From positions 1 through 9,417 of the forward strand of contig JAURXE010000091.1 of assembly GCA_030654635.1 (NCBI GenBank): a stretch of DNA of 9,417 nucleotides. Direction: 5' to 3'. Below, in pieces: positions 1 through 8,826 of this stretch; the stretch's first letter is position 1; each line of letters begins with the position of its first letter. The position numbers were made by a program, and so were the translations under genes. The DNA comes from Pseudomonas sp. (GTDB taxonomy: Bacteria; Pseudomonadota; Gammaproteobacteria; Pseudomonadales; Pseudomonadaceae). Below the pieces are notes generated by a model. The model was not told the DNA's origin. It was given only the letters and a program-made list of their open reading frames with translations, and made no database searches.

Positions 1-467
1 CGCTGCGCAGCTTCGAGAAGCAAATCTTGTTGCGCGTGCTGGATGATCTCTGGAAGGATCACCTGCAGACCATGGATCACCTGCGTCACGGTATTCACCT
101 GCGCGGCTATGCGCAGAAGAATCCGAAGCAAGAGTACAAGCGCGAGTCCTTCACCCTGTTCACCGAGCTGCTGAACTCGATCAAGCGTGACGCGATTCGG
201 GTGCTGTCGCATGTTCAGGTGCGCCAGAACGATCCGGCCGAGGAAGAGGCACGCGCCCGTCACGAAGCAGAAGAGCTGGCTAAGCGTATGCAGTTTGTCC
301 ACGCCGCTGCGCCAGGTTTGGAGCAACCGGAAGTCGACGAGTCACCGGCGGATGAGTCTGAGCAAGAGCAGGTACAGGTGCGTAATGAGCCTAAGGTGGG
401 CCGTAATGAAGCCTGCCCTTGCGGTTCGGGTAAAAAATATAAGCATTGCCACGGTCAAATTAGCTAA
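1..467 (+). CDS. secA: Preprotein translocase subunit SecA, C-terminal fragment (5' end outside window)
   Basis: SecA is the ATPase motor that pushes unfolded preproteins through the SecYEG channel at the inner membrane. Only the last ~154 codons are present; the reading frame starts at base 3. The fragment begins in the helical scaffold/wing region, with the conserved stretches [16 protein letters not shown] and [21 protein letters not shown] variable acidic linker rich in E, D and Q follows. The protein ends in the zinc-binding SEC-C tail, [18 protein letters not shown], with the CxCx8CH ligand set complete; this tail contacts SecB and phospholipid in known SecA proteins. The stop is TAA, followed 18 bases later by an intrinsic terminator, so transcription of secA probably ends before argJ. 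Identification is essentially certain from the motifs; only the upstream ATPase domains cannot be judged. Confidence 0.97.
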   Translation, partial: LRSFEKQILLRVLDDLWKDHLQTMDHLRHGIHLRGYAQKNPKQEYKRESFTLFTELLNSIKRDAIRVLSHVQVRQNDPAEEEARARHEAEELAKRMQFVHAAAPGLEQPEVDESPADESEQEQVQVRNEPKVGRNEACPCGSGKKYKHCHGQIS

Positions 468-485
468 GACTTGGGTGCTTAATCT

Positions 486-520
486 GCGCCGCGACCGGCT
501 TTAGCCGCTCGCGGCGTTTT
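486..520 (+). terminator. Rho-independent terminator downstream of secA
   Basis: Two GC-rich arms (487-499 and 504-516) pair over 13 positions with a single C/C mismatch, closing on a TTTA tetraloop. They are followed directly by TTTT at 517-520. It lies 19 bases after the secA stop and about 125 bases before argJ, so it separates the two genes. A second, weaker 6-bp hairpin (532-549, CACCGC/GCGGTG) follows and ends in TTT; it may back up the first or be chance in GC-rich DNA. I see no convincing -35/-10 pair for argJ in the rest of this 177-base gap. Confidence 0.85.
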
Positions 521-644
521 CACTTAAATATCACCGCGCCGCTGCGGTGTTTGATTCGAGTCCTGCAGGTTCTGCGGTGCGGCACAAGCCGGCGCCGCTG
601 AGCCCCGACAGGGTTTTGACTGCTGACGACAAGGAGTTAATCGC

Positions 645-1862
645 ATGGCTGTTGGTCTTGGTCCGCTTCCTATTTTGCATCCGGTGGCTGGTTTTGAGCT
701 GGGGATTGCCTCGGCCGGCATCAAACGCGAGGGTCGCAAAGACGTGGTGGTGATGCGCTGCGCCGAAGGTTCCAGCGTTGCCGGGGTGTTCACCCTCAAT
801 GCTTTTTGCGCCGCGCCGGTGATTCTTGCTCGTCAGCGCGCCAAGGGCGCGTTGCGCTACCTGTTGACCAATACCGGCAATGCCAATGCCGGTACCGGCG
901 AGCCGGGCCTACTGGCCGCTACGCAGACCTGCGCGGCCTTGGCGCAGTTGGCTGGGGTCGACGAACAGGCGATTTTGCCGTTCTCCACCGGGGTGATTGG
1001 CGAGCCGTTGCCGGTTGATAAGATTATCGCCGCCTTGCCTGCGGCCTTGGCCGATCTGTCCGAGCAGCACTGGGCCGAGGCGGCTATTGGTATCATGACC
1101 ACCGACACCTTGCCCAAGGGCGCCAGTCGGCAGTTCGTCGAAGATGGCGTGATCATCACCGTGACCGGTATTTCCAAGGGCGCCGGGATGATCCGGCCGA
1201 ACATGGCGACCATGCTCGGTTATATCGCCACCGACGCCAAGGTCGCGCCGGCAGTGTTGCAGGATCTGCTCAGCGATGCGGCGAACAAGTCGTTCAACCG
1301 CATCACCATTGATGGCGATACCTCGACCAACGATTGCTGCATGTTGATCGCCACCGGCCAGGCCAACTTGCCGGAAGTCACCGAGAGCCGCGGGACGTTG
1401 TTCGCCGCGCTCAAGCAGGCGGTATTTGAAGTTTGCATGGACGTGGCCCAGGCCATTGTCCGTGATGGCGAAGGGGCGACCAAGTTCGTCACCGTGGTCG
1501 TCAACGGCGGCGGCACCCATCAAGAGTGTTTGGATGTTGGCTACACCGTGGCCCATTCGCCACTGATCAAGACCGCGTTGTTCGCCAGCGACCCGAACTG
1601 GGGGCGCATCCTGGCCGCCGTCGGCCGCGCTGGGGTGGATCAGCTGGATGTATCGAAGATCGATGTGTTTCTCGGCGAAGTCTGCATTGCCAGCCGTGGC
1701 GCGCGCTCGGCCAGTTACACCGAGGAGCAGGGCGCTGCGGTAATGGCCGAGGCGGAAATCAGCATTCGCATCGAGCTTGGCCGCGGCACTTGCAGCGAGA
1801 CCATCTGGACCACCGACCTGTCCCACGAATACGTGCGGATCAACGCCGAATACCGCTCCTGA
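645..1862 (+). CDS. argJ: Glutamate N-acetyltransferase / amino-acid acetyltransferase, ArgJ (bifunctional ornithine acetyltransferase)
   Basis: ArgJ recycles the acetyl group in arginine biosynthesis: it transfers acetyl from N-acetylornithine to glutamate and, in bifunctional members, also makes N-acetylglutamate from acetyl-CoA. The 405-residue length is normal for the family. The autoprocessing site that makes the alpha and beta chains is visible in [15 protein letters not shown], with predicted cleavage between Ala188 and Thr189 and Thr189 becoming the nucleophile. The STGVIGE segment (residues 114-120) carries the Thr-Gly pair associated with the oxyanion hole. The C-terminus [10 protein letters not shown] matches the family's substrate-contacting tail. 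The ATG start is supported by AAGGAG at 631-636, eight bases upstream. The gene stands alone between the secA terminator and an inverted repeat. Whether it is bifunctional or only an ornithine acetyltransferase cannot be decided from sequence; that Pseudomonas ArgJ has both activities is general knowledge, not seen here. Confidence 0.97.
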   Translation: MAVGLGPLPILHPVAGFELGIASAGIKREGRKDVVVMRCAEGSSVAGVFTLNAFCAAPVILARQRAKGALRYLLTNTGNANAGTGEPGLLAATQTCAALAQLAGVDEQAILPFSTGVIGEPLPVDKIIAALPAALADLSEQHWAEAAIGIMTTDTLPKGASRQFVEDGVIITVTGISKGAGMIRPNMATMLGYIATDAKVAPAVLQDLLSDAANKSFNRITIDGDTSTNDCCMLIATGQANLPEVTESRGTLFAALKQAVFEVCMDVAQAIVRDGEGATKFVTVVVNGGGTHQECLDVGYTVAHSPLIKTALFASDPNWGRILAAVGRAGVDQLDVSKIDVFLGEVCIASRGARSASYTEEQGAAVMAEAEISIRIELGRGTCSETIWTTDLSHEYVRINAEYRS

Positions 1863-1894
1863 GCCTTGCTCGAACTGTTGTTTTGAGCCTGGCT

Positions 1895-1930
1895 ATTCCC
1901 GTTACTCATGGGCCTATGAGTAACGGGAAT
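1895..1930. repeat. Perfect 15-bp inverted repeat between argJ and the GST gene (possible terminator or operator)
   Basis: The left arm ATTCCCGTTACTCAT (1895-1909) and right arm ATGAGTAACGGGAAT (1916-1930) are exact reverse complements around the six-base loop GGGCCT. It starts 32 bases after the argJ stop. As RNA it would be a very stable hairpin. The bases after it, TTGCTATTG, are only loosely U-rich, so it is an atypical intrinsic terminator; an RNA-stabilising hairpin or a protein-binding palindrome are alternatives. The rest of the 139-base gap shows no clear promoter. Confidence 0.6.
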
Positions 1931-2001
1931 TTGCTATTGAACGGGGCGGCTTTTAAGGTCCAGTGACATCGGCTGACACCTTTTGCGCCTGGAGCACGTC
2001 C

Positions 2002-2634
2002 ATGTCCCTGACCCTGATCATCGGCAACAAAAACTATTCGTCCTGGTCCCTGCGTGCCGGGTTGGCCCTGGAGTTAGCCCAAGCTGCCTATGACGAGGTG
2101 CTGATTCCGCTGGATCAGCCGGACACCCGCGCGCGAATATTGGCCTACTCACCAACCGCCAAGGTGCCGTTGCTGAATACCGAGGAGGGGCCGCTCTGGG
2201 ATTCACTGGCGATTGCCGAATACCTTGCCGAACGCTTCCCCGAGGCCCATCTGTGGCCATGCGGGCAGTATGCCCGGGGGGTGGCGCGCAGCGTCTGCGC
2301 CGAGATGCACAGTGGCTTTATGGCCTTGCGCACGCACTTGCCGATGGACCTTGCGCGCGAGGCGCCGCTGGCGAATATTCCAGCCGATGCGCTGGCCGAT
2401 ATCCAGCGGGTGTTTGAACTATGGCGCTATTGCCGTGCGCGCTTTGGTGCTGACGGGGCCTTTTTGTTTGGTCACGCCAGCATCGCCGATGCTTTCTATG
2501 CCCCGGTCGCCGCGCGCTTGCACAGCTATCAGGTGGAGCTGCCGGCGCAGGCGGCCGCTTATGTAACCACCATTTACCAGTGGCCGGCCTTCCAGCGATG
2601 GTATCAGGCCGCCCTTAAGGAGCCTTTGCGGTGA
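2002..2634 (+). CDS. Glutathione S-transferase family protein
   Basis: This is a cytosolic thioredoxin-fold glutathione transferase-like protein; the family conjugates glutathione to electrophiles or uses it in isomerisation or reduction. Its substrate is unknown. At 210 residues it has normal GST size. Visible features are an N-terminal strand MSLTLIIGN, a Ser-rich catalytic segment NYSSWSLRA (Ser13/Ser14), the KVPLL segment with the cis-proline at Pro56, the glutathione gamma-glutamyl contact Asp67-Ser68 in [12 protein letters not shown], and the C-terminal N-capping box SIAD (160-163) typical of the GST fold. I chose ATG at 2002, preceded by GGAG at 1991-1994. An upstream in-frame start at 1963 would add 13 residues that do not look like the GST N-terminus. 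The stop codon overlaps the next gene's GTG start, so the two are probably co-translated. The Ser motif recalls the zeta/theta-type classes, but I would not assign a class. Confidence 0.88.
   Translation: MSLTLIIGNKNYSSWSLRAGLALELAQAAYDEVLIPLDQPDTRARILAYSPTAKVPLLNTEEGPLWDSLAIAEYLAERFPEAHLWPCGQYARGVARSVCAEMHSGFMALRTHLPMDLAREAPLANIPADALADIQRVFELWRYCRARFGADGAFLFGHASIADAFYAPVAARLHSYQVELPAQAAAYVTTIYQWPAFQRWYQAALKEPLR
2617..2622 (+). promoter_or_regulatory. Ribosome binding site for the Nudix/ThiE gene inside the GST gene
   Basis: AAGGAG lies eight bases before GTG at 2631 and within the last codons of the GST gene. It decides in favour of this GTG start and supports translational coupling across the GTGA overlap at 2631-2634. 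Confidence 0.7.
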
Positions 2635-3575
2635 AACGAGTACATGTGGCGGCCGCGGTGATTCGCGGTGCGGATGGACGCATCTTGCTGGCGCGGCGCG
2701 CCGATCAGCAGCATCAGGGCGGGCTCTGGGAGTTCCCAGGTGGCAAGGTCGAGGCCGGTGAAACGGTGGCCGCGGCGCTGCGCCGTGAGCTGCAAGAGGA
2801 GCTTGGAATTACCGTCACCAGCGCCCGTCCGCTGATCAAGGTGCAGCACGACTATCCCGACAAACAAATACTGCTGGATGTCTGGCTAGTCAGCGCCTTT
2901 AGCGGTGAACCCCACGGTGCCGAGGGCCAGCCGCTGGCCTGGGTCGTACCGCGGCAATTGCCCGAGTACGAGTTTCCGGCGGCCAATGCGCCGATAGTGC
3001 AGGCGGCGCGTTTGCCGTCGCTGTATTTGATCAGTCCCGATGGGCTTGAACCCAAGGAAGTGCTGCAAGGCATCCAGGCGGCAGTGGCCAGCGGTATCGG
3101 CTTGATTCAGCTGCGCGCGCCGAATGGCTACGACCCGCAGTACCGCGATTTGGCGGTGGATGCTGTGGGTCTGTGTGCCGGCAAGGCGCAACTGATGCTC
3201 AAGGGGCCGCTGGAGTGGCTGGGCGACTTCCCGGCAGCCGGCTGGCAACTGTCGGCCAAGCAGCTGCGCCAATACGCCGCCAAAGGTCGGCCGTTTCCTG
3301 CCGAGCGCTGGCTGGCGGCCTCCTGTCACAACGCCGAAGAGTTGGCGTTGGCGGCGCAGATGGGGGTGGATTTCGTCACCCTGTCGCCGTTGCAGCCGAC
3401 CCTGACCCATCCTGATGCGGCACCGTTGGGCTGGGACGTTGCCAGCGAATTGATCGGCGCCTGCAATCTGCCGGTATTTCTCTTGGGCGGCCTAAGCCCG
3501 CAGGATAGCGAGCGGGCCTGGCAGATTGGCGCCCAAGGGGTGGCCGGGATTCGCGCCTTTTGGCCGACTGTTTGA
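2631..3575 (+). CDS. mutT: Nudix family (MutT-type) hydrolase fused to a ThiE-like domain
   Basis: This is a two-domain protein of 314 residues. Residues 1-130 are a MutT-like Nudix hydrolase, a family that cleaves 8-oxo-dGTP and so keeps oxidised guanine out of DNA. The Nudix box is complete from Gly38 to Ile60: Gly38, Glu44, then Arg52-Glu53, Glu56-Glu57 and Gly59, in the GX5EX7REUXEEXGU pattern. Residues 131-314 resemble thiamine-phosphate synthase (ThiE/TenI TIM barrel): [43 protein letters not shown] and VFLLGGLSP. However, the Lys of the usual LR.K motif is replaced (LRAPN), and the Asn-Asp pair expected after the third strand reads LMLKG, so thiamine-phosphate synthase activity is doubtful. 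This fusion is known in many gamma-proteobacteria; what the second domain does is not established to my knowledge. It starts with GTG, overlaps the GST gene by four bases, and its stop lies 14 bases from the convergent adenosyltransferase gene's stop. Confidence 0.9.
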   Translation: MKRVHVAAAVIRGADGRILLARRADQQHQGGLWEFPGGKVEAGETVAAALRRELQEELGITVTSARPLIKVQHDYPDKQILLDVWLVSAFSGEPHGAEGQPLAWVVPRQLPEYEFPAANAPIVQAARLPSLYLISPDGLEPKEVLQGIQAAVASGIGLIQLRAPNGYDPQYRDLAVDAVGLCAGKAQLMLKGPLEWLGDFPAAGWQLSAKQLRQYAAKGRPFPAERWLAASCHNAEELALAAQMGVDFVTLSPLQPTLTHPDAAPLGWDVASELIGACNLPVFLLGGLSPQDSERAWQIGAQGVAGIRAFWPTV

Positions 3576-3589
3576 GCTTGACCGGGCGT

Positions 3590-4171
3590 TTAAGCGTCGG
3601 GCTTACTCGCCGCCTGCCAGAGTATTTCCTGGATATTTTGCCGGCGACCGATCAGCCGAGCGGCGACAAAGAGTAAATCCGACAGTCGATTCAAATAGGC
3701 TAAGCCAACCCCTTCCAAGGGTTCCACGGCGCTCAGGTGCTGGCAACGCCGCTCGGCGCTGCGGGCCAAGCTGCGGCACAGGTGCGCTTGGGCAATCAGG
3801 CGTGAACCGCCGGGCAGGATGAAGTTTTCCAGCGGCCCCAGCTCATCGTTCCAGCGGTCAATGGCGGCTTCCAAACGGGTAATTTCCGGCTGGGCGAGCG
3901 CTTTATATTCGGGCATTGCCAGCTCGCCGCCCAGATCAAACAAGCGGTGCTGGCAGGGCGCGAGCACTTCGCTCAGTTCACTCAAGCCCGGCCACATCGC
4001 CTCTTGCTCGGCCAGTTCGGCCAGCAGCAGGCCCAGCTGGCTGTTGAGGCTGTCGACCTCACCCATCGCCTCGATACGCGGGTGGTCCTTGGCCACGCGG
4101 CGGCCATCGGCCAGGCCGGTTTCGCCACTGTCGCCGGTGCGGGTGTAGATTTTGGACAGACGAAAACCCAT
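3590..4171 (-). CDS. PduO-type ATP:cob(I)alamin adenosyltransferase
   Basis: This enzyme transfers the 5'-deoxyadenosyl group of ATP to cob(I)alamin, giving adenosylcobalamin, the cofactor of mutases, eliminases and class II ribonucleotide reductases. The 193-residue product carries the family's ATP-binding N-terminus KIYTRTGDSGETGL (residues 7-20), then RVAKDHPRIEAMGEVDSLNS. Later come LPGGS (119-123), His130, the RSLARSAERR helix (133-142) and the signature YLNRLSDLLFVAAR (159-172). All these conserved segments are intact. I chose ATG at 4171, which has AAGGA seven to eight bases upstream inside the end of the kinase gene; a TTG two codons earlier (4177) is possible but less likely. The kinase stop is two bases before this ATG, so translation is probably coupled. 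There are no cobalamin or propanediol genes nearby, so the pdu name indicates family only. Confidence 0.93.
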   Translation of the reverse strand: MGFRLSKIYTRTGDSGETGLADGRRVAKDHPRIEAMGEVDSLNSQLGLLLAELAEQEAMWPGLSELSEVLAPCQHRLFDLGGELAMPEYKALAQPEITRLEAAIDRWNDELGPLENFILPGGSRLIAQAHLCRSLARSAERRCQHLSAVEPLEGVGLAYLNRLSDLLFVAARLIGRRQNIQEILWQAASKPDA

Positions 4172-4173
4172 GT

Positions 4174-6192
4174 TCAAGTTCCTTGTTGGTCAACCAGCAG
4201 TTGCAGCGGCAGGCGCACGCTAAAGCAGCTGCCTTGGCCAAGCTTGGAGTGCACCTCCATCTGGCCTTTGTGGTTGTTGGTGATAATGAAATAGGCCACG
4301 GACAGGCCAAGACCGGTGCCTTGACCAATTTCCTTGGTGGTGAAAAAGGGCTCGAAAATGCGTTTGCGCACCGCTTCCGGCATGCCGATGCCGTTGTCCT
4401 CGACCTGGATTTGCGCCCAGGGCGGGCTGAGCTTGCAGCGCAAGATGATGCGTCCCGGCGGCCCACCTGCGGGGCGCTGATGAATCGCTTGGGCGGCGTT
4501 TTTCAGCAAGTTCAGCAGCACCTGCTCCAACTCGTTGGCGGTGGCCGGTACGCTGCCGAGTTGCGGGTCGAACTCGCGTTGAATCTCCAGGCCCTTAAAG
4601 TCGAAGCCTTCGATCAGGTCAAAATCATTGCCGGCAATCTCCACCGCTTGATTGATCAGCAGCGGTAATTGGCAGGCGCTAAGTTCGCGGCTGCTGAGGC
4701 GACTGAAGCTGAGCATATGGGTGACGATTTTCGCTGCCCGCGAGCCAGCCTGCTGAATTCCGTCGAGCAATTGTGGGATTTCCCGGCGGTTCAGGTAGTC
4801 GCTCACCGCGCTCAACTCGACGCCGCTGTCGGCGGCCTGGGCGAGGTTTTTTTCCAGCTCACTGGACAGCCGGCGGCGAATGTTTTGCACGTTGTGCAAA
4901 ATCGCCCCCAGCGGGTTGTTGATTTCGTGGGCCATGCCGGCCGCTAAGCCGCCGACTGAAAGCATTTTCTCCGACTGCACCATCAGCTCTTCCATGGCCA
5001 GTCGTTGGCTGATGTCGTCGATGCGGATCACCACCCCCCGGCCACCGCTACCCACCAAGGGGTAAAAGGTCAGGGAGAAGTGCTGCGGCTGATCATTTTT
5101 GGTCCAGGTTACCCGTTCGGTTTTTTCCACCTGGTGGCGTTCATTGGTGCGTTTGAGTTGCTCGAGAAAAGGCTTGAGCGAGGGGAATGCAAGGAAGATC
5201 GGCTGGTTCAGTGCCTTGTTCAATGGCGTACCGGAGAGTCGGCTGGCCTCCTGATTCCATTGGGTAACGAAGAGTTGTTCATCCAGGGCGATCAGCGCCG
5301 AGGGCATGGAGTTGATGATGCTGTTGAGGTAATTCTGAAAGCCGGTGAGTTTTTTCTCGATCTTGTTGCGGACCTGCACCTCCATTTCCAGTTTGCGGTT
5401 GGAGTGGCGGGTTTGCTTGGTCAGTTGCTGGGCAGCATCGCTGGCGGTCTGGGCGTCGTCGCGGGCGCGTTTGAGTTCATCCTCGCGGGCCTGAATGCGC
5501 GTCAGCATGGTGTTGAAGGCCTCCGCCAAACTGCCCAGTTCGTCGTTATTGCCGGGGCGGGCGCGCAGGGCGTAGTTTTCCTGGTTGGTGACTTGCCGCG
5601 ACAATTCCTCCAGGCGGCGAATGGGTTTAGTCACCAGGCTGCGCACCTGCCTGGCCACCACTAACCAGAGCAGCAGGCTCAAGCACAGAATCAACAGGCT
5701 GGCGGTGACTATGCCTTGATAGAAGGCCGGTGACAGCTCGCTGGCGGCGACCAGTAACAGGTGGCCGGGTGCTTGTCCGGGCTGCTCCAACATAACTACG
5801 TGCGTCGCGCCTTGGTTGTCCTGCAGCCAGTCAGCTACTTGCTCAAAATGTTCGGGCAGTGGCAGTGAGTCGTCTTGCTGCAGCTCTGCCAGGCGCAATC
5901 CGTGGTGGTCGTACAGTGCGGCGGCGCGTAGCGTGGGAAACTCGCTGAGGTTATCCAGCAGCGCTTCGGCGCCGCTGTCTGAGGCCAGTGCTGCGTGGCT
6001 TAAAGCGGGGTTGCTGAGCAGTCGGCCGATGCTGGTCAAGGCTTGCGGGTCGACGCTTTGCCGGGCAATCCAATAGACGGCGCTGACAAAGACTAAATTC
6101 ACCACCAGCAGCACAGTGGCCAGCAGCACCAGAAGCGCGGCGAGGAGTTTATGCCCAACGCTGAGGTTGGCTAATGTCTGGCGCAGGGACAT
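4174..6192 (-). CDS. Membrane-bound sensor histidine kinase (two TM segments, HAMP, coiled coil, PAS, HisKA, HATPase_c)
   Basis: This 672-residue inner-membrane sensor kinase autophosphorylates on histidine and passes phosphate to a response regulator. Order of parts: TM1 about 14-42; a periplasmic sensor of about 115 residues (43-158); TM2 about 159-181; HAMP linker about 182-235 (KPIRRLEELS, NDELGSLAEAFNTM); a charged coiled coil about 235-285; a PAS domain about 286-395 (NSIINSMPSALIALDEQ); HisKA with His422 in GMAHEINNPLGA; then HATPase_c with N box Asn565 (LLNLLKNAAQAI), G1 DNGIGMP (599-605), F box FEPFFTTK (613-620) and G2 GQGTGLGLS (623-631). There is no receiver or Hpt domain. It probably works with the response regulator encoded upstream in the same run (7162-8139). 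I see no good Shine-Dalgarno before the ATG; panE ends 52 bases upstream. It corresponds by position to P. aeruginosa PA4398, which I recall being linked to swarming and biofilm. The ligand is unknown. Confidence 0.95.
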   Translation of the reverse strand: MSLRQTLANLSVGHKLLAALLVLLATVLLVVNLVFVSAVYWIARQSVDPQALTSIGRLLSNPALSHAALASDSGAEALLDNLSEFPTLRAAALYDHHGLRLAELQQDDSLPLPEHFEQVADWLQDNQGATHVVMLEQPGQAPGHLLLVAASELSPAFYQGIVTASLLILCLSLLLWLVVARQVRSLVTKPIRRLEELSRQVTNQENYALRARPGNNDELGSLAEAFNTMLTRIQAREDELKRARDDAQTASDAAQQLTKQTRHSNRKLEMEVQVRNKIEKKLTGFQNYLNSIINSMPSALIALDEQLFVTQWNQEASRLSGTPLNKALNQPIFLAFPSLKPFLEQLKRTNERHQVEKTERVTWTKNDQPQHFSLTFYPLVGSGGRGVVIRIDDISQRLAMEELMVQSEKMLSVGGLAAGMAHEINNPLGAILHNVQNIRRRLSSELEKNLAQAADSGVELSAVSDYLNRREIPQLLDGIQQAGSRAAKIVTHMLSFSRLSSRELSACQLPLLINQAVEIAGNDFDLIEGFDFKGLEIQREFDPQLGSVPATANELEQVLLNLLKNAAQAIHQRPAGGPPGRIILRCKLSPPWAQIQVEDNGIGMPEAVRKRIFEPFFTTKEIGQGTGLGLSVAYFIITNNHKGQMEVHSKLGQGSCFSVRLPLQLLVDQQGT

Positions 6193-6244
6193 GGCGGGCG
6201 GCTAGCTGATCATGGGGCGAGTGTTTGGCAGGGTAGCGCGGCTG

Positions 6245-8139
<1,895 letters not shown>

Positions 8140-8162
8140 TAAGGGGGCAATAAACGCCGGCG

Positions 8163-8204
8163 TTGAGCCGGTCTATATGGATGCGAACAGTTATAATGAC
8201 TTCG
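8163..8204 (+). promoter_or_regulatory. Probable sigma-70 promoter of yajQ (perfect -10 box)
   Basis: TATAAT at 8192-8197 matches the -10 consensus exactly. No good -35 lies at 16-18 bases; the nearest, TTGAGC at 8163-8168, is 23 bases away, too far for normal spacing. A start near 8204 would give an 85-base leader. The 149-base divergent gap also contains a 5-bp hairpin (CCGGC/GCCGG, 8157-8171) that would fall in the response regulator's leader; I see no convincing promoter for that gene. Confidence 0.5.
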
Positions 8205-8288
8205 CGTTTAAACCGTCAAGCCGCGAGGCGTCCGTCCGTGACGTCGGTCGCGCCTTCTATCTGGCGCCTATTATTTTGGAGAAAACCC

Positions 8289-8768
8289 ATGCCCTCGTTC
8301 GACGTGGTGTCCGAATTGGATAAACACGAAGTCACCAATGCCATCGATAATGCCAGCAAAGAGCTGGATCGGCGTTTTGATTTGCGTGGCAAAGGTAGCT
8401 TCGAGCTGAAAGATCTGGTCATTGATCTGACTGGTGATGCCGATTTTATTCTTGAGCAAATGAAGCCGATTCTTGAGCAGTCGTTGATCAAGCGCAAAAT
8501 TGATGTCCAATGCCTGGAGTACAAAGACGCTTTTCCATCAGGCAAAGGCGTTAAACAAGAAGCGACCCTGCGTGAGGGTATTGATAAGGAACTGGCGAAG
8601 AAGATCGTCGCCCATATCAAAGACAGCAAGCTGAAAGTGCAGGCCGCCATTCAGGGCGAGCAAGTGCGGGTCACCGGCAAGAAACGCGACGATCTGCAAG
8701 AGGCCATGGCCGCCTTGCGCGCCCGCGATTTCAGCATGCCGTTGCAGTTCAATAACTTTCGCGACTGA
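8289..8768 (+). CDS. yajQ: YajQ family nucleotide-binding protein (UPF0234)
   Basis: YajQ is a small soluble protein with two ferredoxin-like folds. The family binds nucleotides/RNA, and members in Xanthomonas, Pseudomonas and Stenotrophomonas have been reported to bind cyclic di-GMP and act in virulence control. The 159-residue product is full length for the family. It has the signature start [20 protein letters not shown], then [17 protein letters not shown], the central [42 protein letters not shown] split over the second domain, and the typical end [13 protein letters not shown] at 8289 is preceded by GGAG (8278-8281); an upstream in-frame start at 8163 would add 42 residues that lie partly in the promoter. 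It is transcribed alone, divergently from the degenerate GGDEF regulator, and ends at a strong terminator. Identification is certain; its ligand in this organism is inferred. Confidence 0.96.
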   Translation: MPSFDVVSELDKHEVTNAIDNASKELDRRFDLRGKGSFELKDLVIDLTGDADFILEQMKPILEQSLIKRKIDVQCLEYKDAFPSGKGVKQEATLREGIDKELAKKIVAHIKDSKLKVQAAIQGEQVRVTGKKRDDLQEAMAALRARDFSMPLQFNNFRD

Positions 8769-8798
8769 TACTCAGCCAAAGTTATGACCGCACGCTGC

Positions 8799-8826
8799 AA
8801 AAGGCCGACCTAGAGTCGGCCTTTTT
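8799..8826. terminator. Bidirectional intrinsic terminator between yajQ and ampG
   Basis: The arms AAAAGGCCGAC (8799-8809) and GTCGGCCTTTT (8815-8825) pair perfectly over 11 positions around the loop CTAGA. There is a T run at 8822-8826 on the plus strand and an A run at 8799-8802 that becomes a U-tract on the minus strand. It can therefore stop yajQ transcripts and the convergent permease transcript; its end overlaps the permease stop codon by two bases. Confidence 0.9.

Noticed and set aside
532..552. Second small hairpin after the secA terminator (CACCGC/GCGGTG then TTT)
   Set aside because: Only six base pairs in GC-rich DNA and a broken T run; it may be a backup terminator but I cannot support it separately.
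909..1826. 305-codon open frame antisense to argJ
   Set aside because: It lies entirely opposite a well-conserved argJ; long antisense frames are expected in GC-rich codon-biased DNA, and the translation resembles no family I know.
1963..2001. Longer GST start adding 13 residues
   Set aside because: The extra residues are unlike GST N-termini, and ATG 2002 has a GGAG upstream at suitable spacing.
3576..3600. Terminator between the convergent Nudix and adenosyltransferase genes
   Set aside because: The 14-base gap and flanks do not form a consistent stem with a T run; pairing attempts gave several mismatches.
5005..5664. 219-codon open frame antisense to the sensor kinase
   Set aside because: It is opposite the HAMP, coiled-coil and PAS regions of the kinase; its composition looks like reverse-complement shadow and it has no convincing motif.
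8157..8171. Short palindrome CCGGC/GCCGG in the yajQ-regulator gap as an operator or riboswitch
   Set aside because: Five base pairs is within chance for this composition and there is no further structure resembling a known riboswitch, including the cyclic di-GMP classes.
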